Shown here: piece after piece, positions 46,933 to 56,907 of the stretch
How the letters are laid out: every line of letters begins with the position of its first letter
Numbering within the stretch: the first letter of the stretch is position 1
DNA from: Alphaproteobacteria bacterium
GTDB taxonomy: Bacteria; Pseudomonadota; Alphaproteobacteria; Micavibrionales; Micavibrionaceae
Assembly: GCA_009929775.1 (NCBI GenBank)
Contig: RZZS01000006.1
Coordinates: forward strand, 1 to 61,658
DNA length: 61,658 nucleotides
Direction of reading: 5' to 3'
Program-made: the position numbers and the translations under genes
The notes under the pieces: model-generated
Databases searched by the model: none
Told to the model about the DNA's origin: nothing
The model's input: the letters and a program-made list of their open reading frames with translations, nothing else

Positions 46933-46978
46933 GGAAGTTATTTAGCGGACAAAGGGGGATTTGTCACGTCCCGCGCTG

Positions 46979-48187
46979 TCACCCCGTCCCCGTCTTCCCG
47001 AGCAACTCCGGCGCGGCCACCGAGCGCACGCCGTCTTCGAGGGGGGGAAGCTCCGGGATCTCCTTGCCGCCGGTCTGGACGTGCAGGTCGCGGAACTTGC
47101 GCGCGCCGGGCAGGACCGAGCTTTCCAGCGAGCCGACCGCCTGATTGTACGCGCCCATCGCAGTGGACAGGTTGCGCCCGAGCTTTTGCATGTGCTCGCC
47201 GAAGGTGGTGATTCGCTTGTAAAGCTCGCAGGCCATGTTGGAAATCGTCTTCGCTTCCTCGGCAAGAGACTGTTGTTGCCAGCCATACATGGCCACGCGC
47301 AAAAGCCCCATGACGGTCGTCGGCGAGGCGAGGATGATGTTCTGCGCCGCCGCGTCTTCCAGCAGGCGCGGGTCGGAACTGACGGCCATCGAATAGAGAC
47401 CCTCGGTCGGCAGGAACATGACGACGAAGTCGGGCGAGTCGAAGCTGCGCCAGTATTCCTTGGAACTTAAGGATTTCAGGTGGTCGCGCATGTGCTTGCG
47501 AAAGGAATTGAGCGCCTGATCGCGCTCGGCCTCGCTGCTTGCGGCCTCCATCGCCTCCCAGTACGGCTCGATCGGCGCCTTGACGTCGATGACGATGTTC
47601 ATGCCGCCGGGCAGCTTGACGATGAAGTCCGGACGGGTGCGGCCGCCTTCGGTGTTGATGGATTGCTGCTGGACGAAATGCGTGCCTTCGACGAGGCCGA
47701 TCATCTCGAGCGTACGCTGAAACTGCATCTCGCCCCAGCGCCCGCGCAGGGCCGGGTTGCGGAGCGTGCGCACGAGGTTCTGGGTTTCCTGCCTCAGGAG
47801 CCTTTGATCTTCCGCGAATGTCTTGAGCTGGCTCTCGATTCCCGCGCCCGCCTTGCCGAGATTCTCGATGCGGGTTTCCATCTCTTTCAGCGATTTCGAG
47901 ATCGGGTCGACCAGATCGGCAATCGCTTTCTGGCGCTTCTCGAGATCGTGCGCCCCGTCGGCCTGCGCGTTTTTCAGTTTCTCCTGCGCGAGCTGGAGAA
48001 AACTCTCGCTGCTTTGCGAAAGCGCCTGCTGGGCCAGCACCTTGAATTCGTTCTCGAGTCCCGTGCGATCATCCTGCAAATGCTTAAGCTTCGCCTTGAG
48101 CGCCGCCGTACGCCAGAGGACGAGCATGGCGCCGACGGACAGACCGACAAGAAGGCCGATAAAAATGGATAGCAGATCGATGGACAT
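46979..48187 (-). CDS. rmuC: DNA recombination protein RmuC
   Basis: The 402-residue protein has an N-terminal membrane helix (LSIFIGLLVGLSVGAMLVLW), a long coiled coil (about 30-140) and the RmuC nuclease-like domain with GRWGEMQFQRTLEMIGL, RPDFIVKLPGG and VIDVKAP. RmuC limits recombination at inverted repeats. It is a single gene. Confidence 0.92.
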   Translation of the reverse strand: MSIDLLSIFIGLLVGLSVGAMLVLWRTAALKAKLKHLQDDRTGLENEFKVLAQQALSQSSESFLQLAQEKLKNAQADGAHDLEKRQKAIADLVDPISKSLKEMETRIENLGKAGAGIESQLKTFAEDQRLLRQETQNLVRTLRNPALRGRWGEMQFQRTLEMIGLVEGTHFVQQQSINTEGGRTRPDFIVKLPGGMNIVIDVKAPIEPYWEAMEAASSEAERDQALNSFRKHMRDHLKSLSSKEYWRSFDSPDFVVMFLPTEGLYSMAVSSDPRLLEDAAAQNIILASPTTVMGLLRVAMYGWQQQSLAEEAKTISNMACELYKRITTFGEHMQKLGRNLSTAMGAYNQAVGSLESSVLPGARKFRDLHVQTGGKEIPELPPLEDGVRSVAAPELLGKTGTG

Positions 48188-48492
48188 CGCTCAAACCTCT
48201 CAAGCCAGCAAAACAGCGCGAGTGTAGCAGGAAGAGGGACGGACGCAAAGGAAGGGGCGCCACACCTCTCCCCCCCTTGCAAAGGGGGGAGATCGAGAGG
48301 GGGGGGTAACGGCGCTTGACGGAGGCTCACCCCCACCCGGCTTCAGCTAAGGCCCTTACGGGCCAAAGCTTGCGTATCCCTCCCCCTCTTCAAGGGGGAG
48401 GGACCGACTATCAAGCGATTGCCGGGGGCAATGGGGACACAATGACTTATTGTGTCCCCTGAGAATGCGCGAAACCCTCGCCTTTTGCTTCT
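48188..48492. other. Repeat-rich intergenic region
   Basis: No gene is seen. The stretch holds a hairpin CTCCCCCCCTTGCAAAGGGG (near 48268), a second CCCTCCCCCTCTTCAAGGGG hairpin (near 48378), a CCCCCACCCGGCTTCAGCTAA segment (from 48332) shared with the feoA-feoB repeat, and the GGGGAC palindrome at 48433. It appears to be a landing site for several repeat types. Confidence 0.65.
48433..48459. repeat. Perfect 11-base inverted repeat (REP-type)
   Basis: GGGGACACAAT (48433-48443) and ATTGTGTCCCC (48449-48459) flank a five-base loop GACTT. It shares the GGGGAC end with the element at 24240 but has a different inner sequence. Confidence 0.8.
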
Positions 48493-49089
48493 TCATCTAT
48501 CCCTTTGCTTCCGCCTTCGGGCTTCGGTGGACAGGTCGCGTCGGGATGGCTCGTCATTTAATTCCCGAACATACAGGTTCGAAGGCCGTTCCGTGCCGTC
48601 GGCTTGCCGGACAAGCGTGATCCGCGAAAACCGGAAGCCGCATTTTTCCAGTATCTTCTGCGAGGCGCGGTTGTCGATGGCCGTTGTCGCGGCGAGTTTG
48701 CGGATGCAAGGCCGGTTTGAGGCGATATCGATGGCAGCCAGTGCCATCTCCGTGCCATAGTCCTTTCCTCGGGCGCTTTCGGCCACCCAGTAGCCCATTT
48801 CGGCCGTCCCCTCTTCTTCGGTCCGGTGGATGCCGACACATCCTGCAGGGACGGCTTCGCTTCTCTCGCGGGCCAGATAGAGGTACTCGCGGCCTGATTT
48901 CACGCCGTCGACGGAACGTCTGCACCAGTTCTCCGCCTGATTGACGGTCACGGGCCAGTGCAGAAACGAAACCGCCTCCGCCGCCGCGCGGCTGTTCATG
49001 GTTTCGAAAACGCCTCCGACGTCTTCCCGTCCGATGATCGTCATTGTCAGTCTTTCCGTTTCGAACGACATCATTCGCTTGGCACCCAT
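48493..49089 (-). CDS. GNAT-family N-acetyltransferase
   Basis: From ATG 49089, with AGGAAGG before it, the 198-residue product has the RimJ/RimL-like GNAT layout: FETERLTMTIIGRED, EMGYWVAESARGKDYGTEMALAA (acetyl-CoA loop region) and IDNRASQKILEKCGFRF. The acceptor is unknown. The C-terminal tail is basic. It is divergent from the pilin-like gene. Confidence 0.85.
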   Translation of the reverse strand: MGAKRMMSFETERLTMTIIGREDVGGVFETMNSRAAAEAVSFLHWPVTVNQAENWCRRSVDGVKSGREYLYLARERSEAVPAGCVGIHRTEEEGTAEMGYWVAESARGKDYGTEMALAAIDIASNRPCIRKLAATTAIDNRASQKILEKCGFRFSRITLVRQADGTERPSNLYVRELNDEPSRRDLSTEARRRKQRDR

Positions 49090-49112
49090 GCGCCTTCCTG
49101 TAAGATAGCCTG

Positions 49113-49850
49113 ATGGAACACAAAAATTCACAATCCGGCAACGCTCTTATTTACGTGCTGATCGCGATTGCGCTGTTCGCGGCGCTGAGTTTCGTGATGG
49201 GGCGCCAGACAGATTCCAGCGAATCGGGCGTCGTTGCCGACGAGCAGATCAAGCTCTATGCCGTTCAGCTTATCGACTATACGGCTCAGGTCAAAAGCGT
49301 CGTCGAACAAATGAGTTTCTCCGGCACGTTTCCTGAAGACCTGACCTTTTTCCTTCCCGGAGACGCGAATTACGAATCCGAGGCGACGCACCTCAATATT
49401 TACAAGATTTTTCACCCGGCGGGGGGTGGGCTGAACCTTGCGAATCTTCCCGAGGGCGTGCGGGCGGGGAACGGCACGGAGGTTGACCCGGTGCCAGGCT
49501 GGTATATGGGCCGCTTCAACGACATCAACGGGACGCCAACAGCCGCGCACGATATTGTTCTCGTGGCATACAAGATTGCCCGGCCGGTTTGCGCCGCAAT
49601 CAACGAGAAAATCACCGGCACGACGGCAATTCCTGCCCTGACCGGAAAAGCCCGCAACTTCTTTATCAAGGAGTTGCCCTCGACCCCCGTCCACATCGAC
49701 TCAACAGCCAACGGTCACGGTGGTAGCGCGAACGCGGATCTGATCGATACGTCCTGCGCCGGGTCGGCCTGCGAAGGTATGCCGACACTGTGCGTATCGA
49801 ACGACACGGCGGATGTGTTCGCGTTCTACAGCGTGGTCGGGGGGCTATGA
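49113..49850 (+). CDS. Pilin-like membrane-anchored protein, unknown function
   Basis: The 245-residue protein has an N-terminal SGNALIYVLIAIALFAALSF helix after a short basic head, like class III pilin or TadE leaders, then a long helix and an exported domain. It shares IFHPAGG (about 99-105), a VCAAIN segment and a hydrophobic C-terminal strand with the protein at 4830-5594. Cleavage after the Gly is possible but unproven. It may belong to a secretion or surface system encoded elsewhere. Confidence 0.75.
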   Translation: MEHKNSQSGNALIYVLIAIALFAALSFVMGRQTDSSESGVVADEQIKLYAVQLIDYTAQVKSVVEQMSFSGTFPEDLTFFLPGDANYESEATHLNIYKIFHPAGGGLNLANLPEGVRAGNGTEVDPVPGWYMGRFNDINGTPTAAHDIVLVAYKIARPVCAAINEKITGTTAIPALTGKARNFFIKELPSTPVHIDSTANGHGGSANADLIDTSCAGSACEGMPTLCVSNDTADVFAFYSVVGGL

Positions 49851-49865
49851 GACGGGACCTTGCGC

Positions 49866-50504
49866 CTACAAGGCGCACAGCCGGACGGTCGAACGCAGTT
49901 CCGCGATGCCTTCATCCTCGTGCGCGCTCGTCGTCATGACGGACGGAAACGCTGCCGGGTGTTTCTTCAGGGCCGTTTCGGTTTCCGCGATCGTCTCCGC
50001 CAGCGCTCCCGGACGGGCCTTGTCGGCTTTGGTCAGGACGATGCGGTAGTTGACGGCAGCGGCATCCAGAAGATCGAACACGTGCCCATCGCTATCCTTG
50101 ACGCCATGGCGCGAGTCTATCAGCACGAAGACGGTGCGCAAATTCGGCCGCCCCTTAAGATAATCGAAGATCAACGCATCCCAGGCCTTGCGCTGTTGCT
50201 TTGAAACCTTCGCGTAGCCGTAGCCCGGCATATCGACAAGGTGGCAGACTCCCCCTAGATCGAAGAAATTCAGCTGCTGCGTGCGGCCCGGCGTGTGGGA
50301 AACGCGGGCGAGCGCCTTGCGCCCGGTCAGCGCGTTCATCAGGGATGACTTGCCGACATTCGAGCGCCCGACGAACGCTATTTCCGGTAAATCCGCAGGA
50401 GGTAGCTGCGCAAGATCCGTAATGCCAAGCACAAAATCGCAGGGCCCCGAAAACAGCTTCCGGCCCTCTTCGATATTGGTATCGTCGGCGACGTCAGCCG
50501 TCAT
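49866..50504 (-). CDS. engB: GTP-binding protein EngB (YihA)
   Basis: Essential GTPase in ribosome assembly and division. The 212 residues have FVGRSNVGKSSLMNAL (P-loop), DMPGYG (G3) and LTKADK (G4). The start overlaps the yidC stop by four bases. It is the end of the rpmH-rnpA-yidD-yidC-engB series. Confidence 0.95.
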   Translation of the reverse strand: MTADVADDTNIEEGRKLFSGPCDFVLGITDLAQLPPADLPEIAFVGRSNVGKSSLMNALTGRKALARVSHTPGRTQQLNFFDLGGVCHLVDMPGYGYAKVSKQQRKAWDALIFDYLKGRPNLRTVFVLIDSRHGVKDSDGHVFDLLDAAAVNYRIVLTKADKARPGALAETIAETETALKKHPAAFPSVMTTSAHEDEGIAELRSTVRLCAL

Positions 50505-52438
50505 TTCTTCTTCTTTTTCTTCTTCGGCCGGGGGGGCGTTACCGGCTTTCTTTCTTCCTCGCCCTCGCCGAACATCGCTTCTTCGATTTCATGTTCGGCA
50601 ACTTCGAGACCCGGATGGACGGCAGGGCCTTCGGCTACGGCCTTCTCCATTTCGCGGTCCTCTTTCGGGCGGCGGAACTGGAAGAACTTCACCTCGACGC
50701 CCAGCGAGCGCATGATGACGTACTGCTGAACGATGGCGAGCATGTTTGAAAACGTCCAGTAAATCACGAGGCCCGCGGCAAACTTGGACATGATGTAAAC
50801 CATGAACCAGGGCATGAAGTTGATGATAAAGGCCTGCTGCTTGTCCTGCGGAGGCGGTTGCATCGACCTCTGGAGGATCATCGTGATCAGCATAAAGCAC
50901 GGCCAAGCTCCTATCATCAGGGGCCCCGGAACGCTATAGGGCAACAGGCCGAACAGATTGAATACCGTTGTCGGGTCGGGAGCCGAGAGATCCTGGATCC
51001 AGCCGAAAAACGGCGCATGTCTCATCTCGATGGAAAGCTGCAGAACCTTGAAGAGCGCAAAAAAGATGGGAATTTGCGCCACAATCGGCAGACAACCTGC
51101 CATCGGGTTAACCTTTTCACGCTGGTACAGCTCGACGAGTTCCTGTTGCAGCTTTGCTTTGTCGTCGCCGAACCTGTCGCGCAGTTCTTTCATCTGCGGC
51201 GCAATTTTGCGCATGTTGGCAAACGACCGGTACGAAGTGTTGGCGAGCGGAAACACGGCGGCCCGCAGTACGACCGTGAGCATCAGGATGGCAATACCGA
51301 AATTGCCGACCACCCCGTAGAAGAAAATCAGTATGTAATAGAACGGTTTGGTGAGAAAATAATACATTCCGAAATCGATCGCGAGGTCGAAGTGCCGTAC
51401 CCCGAGATTCTTTTCATACATCTCAAGCGTTTTCAGCCGTTTGGCGCCTGCAAACAGCCGGTTTTCGTAGACCAGTTCTCCGCCGGCTGCCGCGGTTTGG
51501 GCCGGCCCAAGAACGTCGACCTGATAGAGGGGGTCCTCTTCGTCACCGAGCTTCGGCTTGTAGACGAAGCGGAAGGTCTTGTCGCCGTCCTGCGGGGGCA
51601 GGATGCTCACCAGCCAGTATTTCTCGGTTACCCCGATCCATCCCTTCTGTCCGGCGACTTCGATGGTGCCTCTCTCCTTCAAATCGCTGTAGGGTTTTTC
51701 CATCAGCTCGTCATGGATATGGCCGATCGGTCCTTCGTGCATGATCCAGCGGCCCGTGAAATCCTCCGGCATTCCGCGCTGGGAGATCAGGGCGTAAGGG
51801 TACAATGTGACAGCCTTTCCGGTACTGTTGATCACCCGCTCGGTCATCGTGAAAAGAAAGTCCGCATCGAGCGTCAGCGTTCGCTCGAAGGTCAAGCCCT
51901 GCCCGTTTTCCCAGAACAGCGTAACCGGGCTGTCCGGGGTCAGTTCGGCGTCCTTCGAATCGCCCCGCACGCGCCAGACGGACTTCGGTCCTGGCACGCT
52001 GACGTCATCCGATGCAGGCACCCAGCCATATTCGGCAAAGCGGGCATGCTCGACACCGGGAGGTGTCATAATGGATACGTGCCGCTCCCTCTCAAGTGTG
52101 ACATAATGGTTGCGCAACCGGATATCGTCGATCCGGGCTCCGACGAGGTTTATAGAGCCGAAAATCAGATCGTTGGAAACCTGCACCCGGAGGCCCTCTG
52201 AGACGACCTCATCTCGGGAGCGGAGCGTTGGAACGATCTCGATGCTCGCATCAGGCGTTTCGGCCAGCCGTGCCTGACGTTCGAGAGCTTCCTGCTGCTG
52301 GGCGACGCGCATTGCTTCCATGCGCGGCTGTAGGACGATTGCATCGAAGCCGAAATAAAGAATTACGGCCAGGATCATGAACAGGAATAGGTTACGCCTG
52401 TCCTCCGGATGCATGCCGGGATCGTTCGGGTTGTTCAT
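50501..52438 (-). CDS. yidC: Membrane protein insertase YidC
   Basis: Inserts proteins into the inner membrane. The 645 residues have an N-terminal helix (NLFLFMILAVILYFGFDAIVL), a large periplasmic domain, and the C-terminal insertase core with the helices around FYYILIFFYGVVGNFGIAILML. The tail ends in a lysine run (KKKKKKK). The start ATG 52438 is used; the yidD 3' end overlaps it by 47 bases. Confidence 0.96.
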   Translation of the reverse strand: MNNPNDPGMHPEDRRNLFLFMILAVILYFGFDAIVLQPRMEAMRVAQQQEALERQARLAETPDASIEIVPTLRSRDEVVSEGLRVQVSNDLIFGSINLVGARIDDIRLRNHYVTLERERHVSIMTPPGVEHARFAEYGWVPASDDVSVPGPKSVWRVRGDSKDAELTPDSPVTLFWENGQGLTFERTLTLDADFLFTMTERVINSTGKAVTLYPYALISQRGMPEDFTGRWIMHEGPIGHIHDELMEKPYSDLKERGTIEVAGQKGWIGVTEKYWLVSILPPQDGDKTFRFVYKPKLGDEEDPLYQVDVLGPAQTAAAGGELVYENRLFAGAKRLKTLEMYEKNLGVRHFDLAIDFGMYYFLTKPFYYILIFFYGVVGNFGIAILMLTVVLRAAVFPLANTSYRSFANMRKIAPQMKELRDRFGDDKAKLQQELVELYQREKVNPMAGCLPIVAQIPIFFALFKVLQLSIEMRHAPFFGWIQDLSAPDPTTVFNLFGLLPYSVPGPLMIGAWPCFMLITMILQRSMQPPPQDKQQAFIINFMPWFMVYIMSKFAAGLVIYWTFSNMLAIVQQYVIMRSLGVEVKFFQFRRPKEDREMEKAVAEGPAVHPGLEVAEHEIEEAMFGEGEEERKPVTPPRPKKKKKKK

Positions 52439-52736
52439 GCTTGTCGTCCTTGTCGCCAGCGGCGTTTCGGTTTTGATCGAACGGCTTTTTATAGCGGATG
52501 AAGTCCCGCCACGCAAACCGTTCCGGTACCGGGTCCGTCCACGGTCTCCGGGAATAGGGGTGGCAATTCAGAATGCGCAGCGCCGCAAGGCACCAGCCCT
52601 TGAGCGCGCCGTGCCGACGGATCGCTTCCTGCGCATAGGCCGAACAGGTCGGATGAAATCGGCACTGATTGCCGAAAAAGGGCGAGAGCCCGTAACGGTA
52701 AAGCCGTATGATCCGTTCGGACACGCTCCTAGACAT
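52392..52736 (-). CDS. yidD: Membrane protein insertion efficiency factor YidD
   Basis: The 114-residue protein has YGLSPFFGNQCRFHPTCSAYAQEAI and HGALKGWCLAALRILNCHPY, the full YidD pattern, then a longer charged tail. The tail overlaps the yidC start by 47 bases. It overlaps the end of rnpA by eight bases. Confidence 0.93.
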   Translation of the reverse strand: MSRSVSERIIRLYRYGLSPFFGNQCRFHPTCSAYAQEAIRRHGALKGWCLAALRILNCHPYSRRPWTDPVPERFAWRDFIRYKKPFDQNRNAAGDKDDKHEQPERSRHASGGQA

Positions 52737-53097
52737 TGTCCAGCAGGTCCATTTTCTTCAGGCACCAGCGCAAGTCGCGCAACAGATCGGCGTACGGACG
52801 GGAAAGCGTTTCCGGACGGCCGATCAGGACGTAGTCGGTTCCGGAAACGGCCGTCTGCGGCAATATGTCTGCGGCGACAGCCCGGAGCCGCCGCTTGATG
52901 CGGTTTCGGCGCACGGCGGATTTGTCGACCCGCTTTGAGACGGTAAACCCGATGCCCTTGTATCCGGATGCGTTGGCGGCGGCCTGAAGAATGAGGCCGT
53001 TAGAAACCCAGCGCCGACCGGTCTTCTGAACCTTTATGAAGTCGGCGCGTTTTTTTAGTGTTTGCAGCTGTGCGAGCTGGTGCGCGGTCGCATGCAT
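52729..53097 (-). CDS. rnpA: Ribonuclease P protein component
   Basis: Protein subunit that helps ribonuclease P mature tRNA. From ATG 53097 the 122 residues have LKKRADFIKVQKTGRRW, the GFTVSKRVDKSAVRRNRIKRRLR basic motif and YVLIGRPETLS. It lies four bases after rpmH. Confidence 0.93.
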   Translation of the reverse strand: MHATAHQLAQLQTLKKRADFIKVQKTGRRWVSNGLILQAAANASGYKGIGFTVSKRVDKSAVRRNRIKRRLRAVAADILPQTAVSGTDYVLIGRPETLSRPYADLLRDLRWCLKKMDLLDNV

Positions 53098-53101
53098 GAA
53101 A

Positions 53102-53236
53102 TCATGCTGACAGGCGCTTGCGTCCCTTGGCGCGGCGGCGGGCGAGGACAAGACGTCCGTTCTTCGTCGCCATGCGCGACCGGAAACCATGACGGCGGGC
53201 GCGGACCAGTTTGCTCGGTTGATAGGTGCGTTTCAT
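53102..53236 (-). CDS. rpmH: 50S ribosomal protein L34
   Basis: The 44-residue basic protein reads [18 protein letters not shown], then [20 protein letters not shown], the standard L34. It is first in the rpmH-rnpA-yidD-yidC-engB series and has a good promoter in front. Confidence 0.97.
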   Translation of the reverse strand: MKRTYQPSKLVRARRHGFRSRMATKNGRLVLARRRAKGRKRLSA

Positions 53237-53288
53237 GGCTCTTTCAAACCCTTGTTCACTGACGTGTTCGTTTTTAACAGAGCGACTG

Positions 53289-53316
53289 AAATAACGGGTT
53301 TGCCGCCTCCTGTCAA
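53289..53316 (-). promoter_or_regulatory. Probable sigma-70 promoter of rpmH
   Basis: On the minus strand a perfect TTGACA (53316-53311), a 16-base spacer and TTATTT (53294-53289) stand about 53 bases before rpmH. Confidence 0.6.
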
Positions 53317-53465
53317 TCTCTGCTTGTTCAAACCGGCAAAAACTTTTACAAAAGGGCTGGTAATACGCTATTTTTTCTATCAGCCTATTGCGACTTTCGT
53401 CCGCTTTGGCATGATAGATGATCGTTCGGGTGTGTACGAAACGGAAAGACAGGCAGGTACAATCG

Positions 53466-54086
53466 ATGTATTTAGATGATAACTGGCAGAGCGTCACAGG
53501 CGATGAACTCGCCGGGTTTCTTGAGCAAATCAATCCGATTGACGGTAAATACAAGGTTTCGCCGCAGACGACGCAGGTCGCCTGGCGCGCCCTGCCGTTC
53601 TACGACACTGTCGCGCTGATCCGCGTGCATGATTCGAGCTGGCCGAGCAAGAAACTCAATATTTACTACCTGACCGAAGCGGGCGAGCTGTTCCGTCTCA
53701 ACGGCACATCTCCACCTATCCACGAGGTGAACGCCAAGGCGCCGATCAAAATAACAGAAGAAAACGTACTCGAATACCTGCGTTTCTTCTGTTTCTTCGT
53801 GCGCGGCGAGGAAGGGCCGTTCCTGATCGCGGAAGCGTCGAGCGACCCTTATCTTCCCAAGGACGTCGATCCGCAAACAAAGTCGGTCATTGAAGGCACG
53901 ATCCGTCCCGCCTCCTACGAAGGAAAGAACGAGCAGGGATTTTATCTTGCGGACGCGGTCGTCTACTACTCGAACGCCCTTTTCATCGCTAATTTCGCCA
54001 TCCAGCCGGGTGGCATGATCGAAATGCTCGATGACGAGCCAATCGCCGCGGATCTCCCCGCGAAGGTCGAAGCGCCGATCTCGTAA
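53466..54086 (+). CDS. Soluble conserved-looking protein, unknown function
   Basis: From ATG 53466 the 206-residue product reads [24 protein letters not shown] and has strand-rich parts ([40 protein letters not shown]). No signal peptide, membrane helix or family was recognised. A start at 53418 would add 16 basic residues. It is divergent from rpmH. Confidence 0.65.
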   Translation: MYLDDNWQSVTGDELAGFLEQINPIDGKYKVSPQTTQVAWRALPFYDTVALIRVHDSSWPSKKLNIYYLTEAGELFRLNGTSPPIHEVNAKAPIKITEENVLEYLRFFCFFVRGEEGPFLIAEASSDPYLPKDVDPQTKSVIEGTIRPASYEGKNEQGFYLADAVVYYSNALFIANFAIQPGGMIEMLDDEPIAADLPAKVEAPIS

Positions 54087-54227
54087 TTTTCCGGCGGACG
54101 GGTTTCAGGGAAGCGGGGTGATCGCTGTTGTCAGCACGCCCTTGAATATACCTTTTATTTAGCCTACGATTATCTGTGGATTTCGGTCCGCTGAAACTTT
54201 TTCCTTCCCGCTTCCGGGCTCGACATC

Positions 54228-54869
54228 ATGAACAGGATTTTTCCTTTTGCTGCCACGTGCGCCTTTGCGCTGCTGCCGCTCTCCGATGCGCAGGCGAAAA
54301 TGTCGCGCCTTTACATGGCGGGGTATATGGGGCTTAACGTCTACCCTGTGCTCGACATTTCGGACGGGCGGGCGTCGGCGAGCGGCGAACTCGAGGTGAA
54401 GAACAGCCTCGCTTTTGCGGGTGCGCTCGGCTTGCGGCTGACGAAAAAGGTTTCGGTCGAGGCGGAAGTCGGCTACGCGAGCGCCGATATGGACAGTCTC
54501 GAGATCGCGGCCGGGGGCGAGAATAAAATCGGCGGCCAGCTTCGGACGACTACCGTATTGCTGACCGGAATCTACAATTTTGACGAATACTGGGAGCGTT
54601 TGAACCCGTTCGTAACGGGCGGTATCGGTTTCGCTTTTCATGACGGAAAAATCGAAGACCCGAGCGGTGCCGCCACCAATGTCAGCGACAGCGATATAGG
54701 CCTTGCCTGGACGATGGGCGGCGGGATGCGTTACCGGGTGCGGGACGGTTTCGCCTTTACCGGCGCGTACCGTTATGTCGGCTCGACGGATATCGGTCTC
54801 GAAAGTACGGACGTCGAATATGGCGCGCACGAGTTCCGGGTCGGCGTTCAATACGATTTGCACCCTTAA
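54228..54869 (+). CDS. OmpA-like outer-membrane beta-barrel protein
   Basis: The 213-residue protein has a signal peptide (MNRIFPFAATCAFALLPLSDAQA) and an eight-strand barrel pattern: YMAGYMGLNVYPV, SVEAEVGYASADM, NPFVTGGIGFAFHDGK and a final FRVGVQYDLHP. No peptidoglycan-binding domain follows. It is closed by a terminator. Confidence 0.85.
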   Translation: MNRIFPFAATCAFALLPLSDAQAKMSRLYMAGYMGLNVYPVLDISDGRASASGELEVKNSLAFAGALGLRLTKKVSVEAEVGYASADMDSLEIAAGGENKIGGQLRTTTVLLTGIYNFDEYWERLNPFVTGGIGFAFHDGKIEDPSGAATNVSDSDIGLAWTMGGGMRYRVRDGFAFTGAYRYVGSTDIGLESTDVEYGAHEFRVGVQYDLHP

Positions 54870-54896
54870 ACCCTGTTTCTACACACCCTCGACTGC

Positions 54897-54927
54897 AAGC
54901 CCGGTTTAATGCCGGGTTCTTTTTTGC
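54897..54927 (+). terminator. Rho-independent terminator after the barrel gene
   Basis: AAGCCCGG and CCGGGTT form a stem around TTTAATG, followed by a CTTTTTT tract. Confidence 0.75.
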
Positions 54928-54935
54928 CACGGAAA

Positions 54936-54964
54936 AGCCCCCCGTCGCGATGCGGCGGGGGGCT
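54936..54964 (-). terminator. Terminator after amtB
   Basis: AGCCCCCCG and CGGGGGGCT pair around a short loop. On the minus strand a short T-tract follows the stem, so it can end the glnK-amtB transcript. Together with the element at 54897 it separates two convergent genes. Confidence 0.65.
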
Positions 54965-54981
54965 GTGAAAACGGTTGCGGC

Positions 54982-56349
54982 TTAGTGTGCCGGACGTGGA
55001 TCGAAGTCCGGATAGGCTTCGAGGCCGACCTCACCGCGGTCGAGTCCGTAGCGCTCTTCCACCTCATCGACCCGCAGGCCCATCGTGAACTTGAGGGCTA
55101 GCCAAACGGCCGTGCTCGTGACTATCACGAAAATGCCAACGGCAACGATGCCGACGATCTGGGCCACCAGCGGTGCGCCGCCGAAAATTCCGACCGCGAG
55201 CGTGCCCCAGATGCCGGGAATCAGGTGCACCGAGAGAGCGCCGACGACGTCGTCGATCTTGATCCTGTCGAATAGCGGGATGAACACGCAGCACAGTACA
55301 CCGCCAACAGCACCGATCAGCATTGCAAGACCCGGATGCGCGATGTCCGGACCGGCCGTGATCGAAACGAGCCCGGCGAGGGCGCCGTTGAGCACGAGCG
55401 TCAGGTCCGGCTTGCCGTAGACCAGTTTTGCATAAGCCATCGCAGCGACAACGCCGGCGGCGGCGGCAAGATTGGTGTTGACGACAACCAGCGACATCAG
55501 CGTGACAGCTTGTGCGCTGCCTAAAGCCAGCACCGAACCGCCATTAAAACCAAACCAGCCGAACCACAGGATGAAGGTGCCGAGCGTAGCGAGCGGCAGG
55601 TTTGCGCCTGGCAGAGGCTGTACCCGTCCGTTCGGAAGGTACTTGCCCATGCGCGGTCCGAGGATAATGGCTCCGGTAAGCGCGGCCCAGCCGCCGACCG
55701 AGTGAACGATGGTGGATCCGGCAAAGTCGGAGAAACCCATCTCGGACAGCCAGCCGCCGCCCCACGTCCATGCGCCCTGAACCGGGTAGATCAGGCCGGT
55801 TAGCACGACGACAAAGATCATGAACGGCCAGAGCTTGTTGCGCTCGGCCAGCGTGCCGGAGACGATGGACGCGGCGGTGGCGACGAACACCATCTGGAAG
55901 AACCAGTCGGACATCGCGCTGTAATCGCTCCCTACCACAACGGCATCGGTGAGTTCGACCGTGACCTCTTCGGCGGCCACAAGCGCGGCCTCCGCTTCGG
56001 TCGGGTTGTAGAACAGCGAGAGCGAGCCGATCCAGCCGCCCTCCACGTCGACATACATCAGGCTGTAGCCGATCAGGTAGTACATGATCCCGGCTACGGC
56101 GTACAGAGCCACGTTCTTGAGACAGATCGTCGCCGTGTTTTTCGCGCGGACGAGACCGGATTCAAGCATTGCAAATCCGGCGGCCATCCACATGACGAGG
56201 AAACCGCAGACGAGGAAACTGAATGTGTTGAATATGAAGGCGGTTTCCGGGGAAACCCCGGCGGCCTGCGCGTATGCCGCCCGTCCTATAAAGGTTGCGA
56301 AAACGCCGAATGCGGCGAGTAGTGCCAATCTGGCAGGAAGTCTTTTCAT
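54982..56349 (-). CDS. amtB: Ammonium transporter AmtB
   Basis: The 455-residue membrane channel starts with a signal-like MKRLPARLALLAAFGVFATFIGRAAYAQ and has about eleven helices, with DWFFQMVFVATAASIVSG, FAGSTIVHSVGGWAAL and the conserved HLIPGIWGTLAVG. It brings ammonium into the cell. A longer frame to 56685 overlaps glnK and is not used. glnK precedes it, so GlnK probably gates it. Confidence 0.95.
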   Translation of the reverse strand: MKRLPARLALLAAFGVFATFIGRAAYAQAAGVSPETAFIFNTFSFLVCGFLVMWMAAGFAMLESGLVRAKNTATICLKNVALYAVAGIMYYLIGYSLMYVDVEGGWIGSLSLFYNPTEAEAALVAAEEVTVELTDAVVVGSDYSAMSDWFFQMVFVATAASIVSGTLAERNKLWPFMIFVVVLTGLIYPVQGAWTWGGGWLSEMGFSDFAGSTIVHSVGGWAALTGAIILGPRMGKYLPNGRVQPLPGANLPLATLGTFILWFGWFGFNGGSVLALGSAQAVTLMSLVVVNTNLAAAAGVVAAMAYAKLVYGKPDLTLVLNGALAGLVSITAGPDIAHPGLAMLIGAVGGVLCCVFIPLFDRIKIDDVVGALSVHLIPGIWGTLAVGIFGGAPLVAQIVGIVAVGIFVIVTSTAVWLALKFTMGLRVDEVEERYGLDRGEVGLEAYPDFDPRPAH

Positions 56350-56419
56350 GGTTGCCTCGTCGTTCAAGTGGGCGAAAAACAGCTTAAGCGCGGGAGTTAT
56401 GCCGTTTTCGCCGCCTGAA

Positions 56420-56839
<420 letters not shown>

Positions 56840-56907
56840 TTACGAATGCAAGAGTTATTTCAGTTAGAACCATATGTTTTTTCTCCGGAATAAAAAAGGG
56901 ATCAGTG

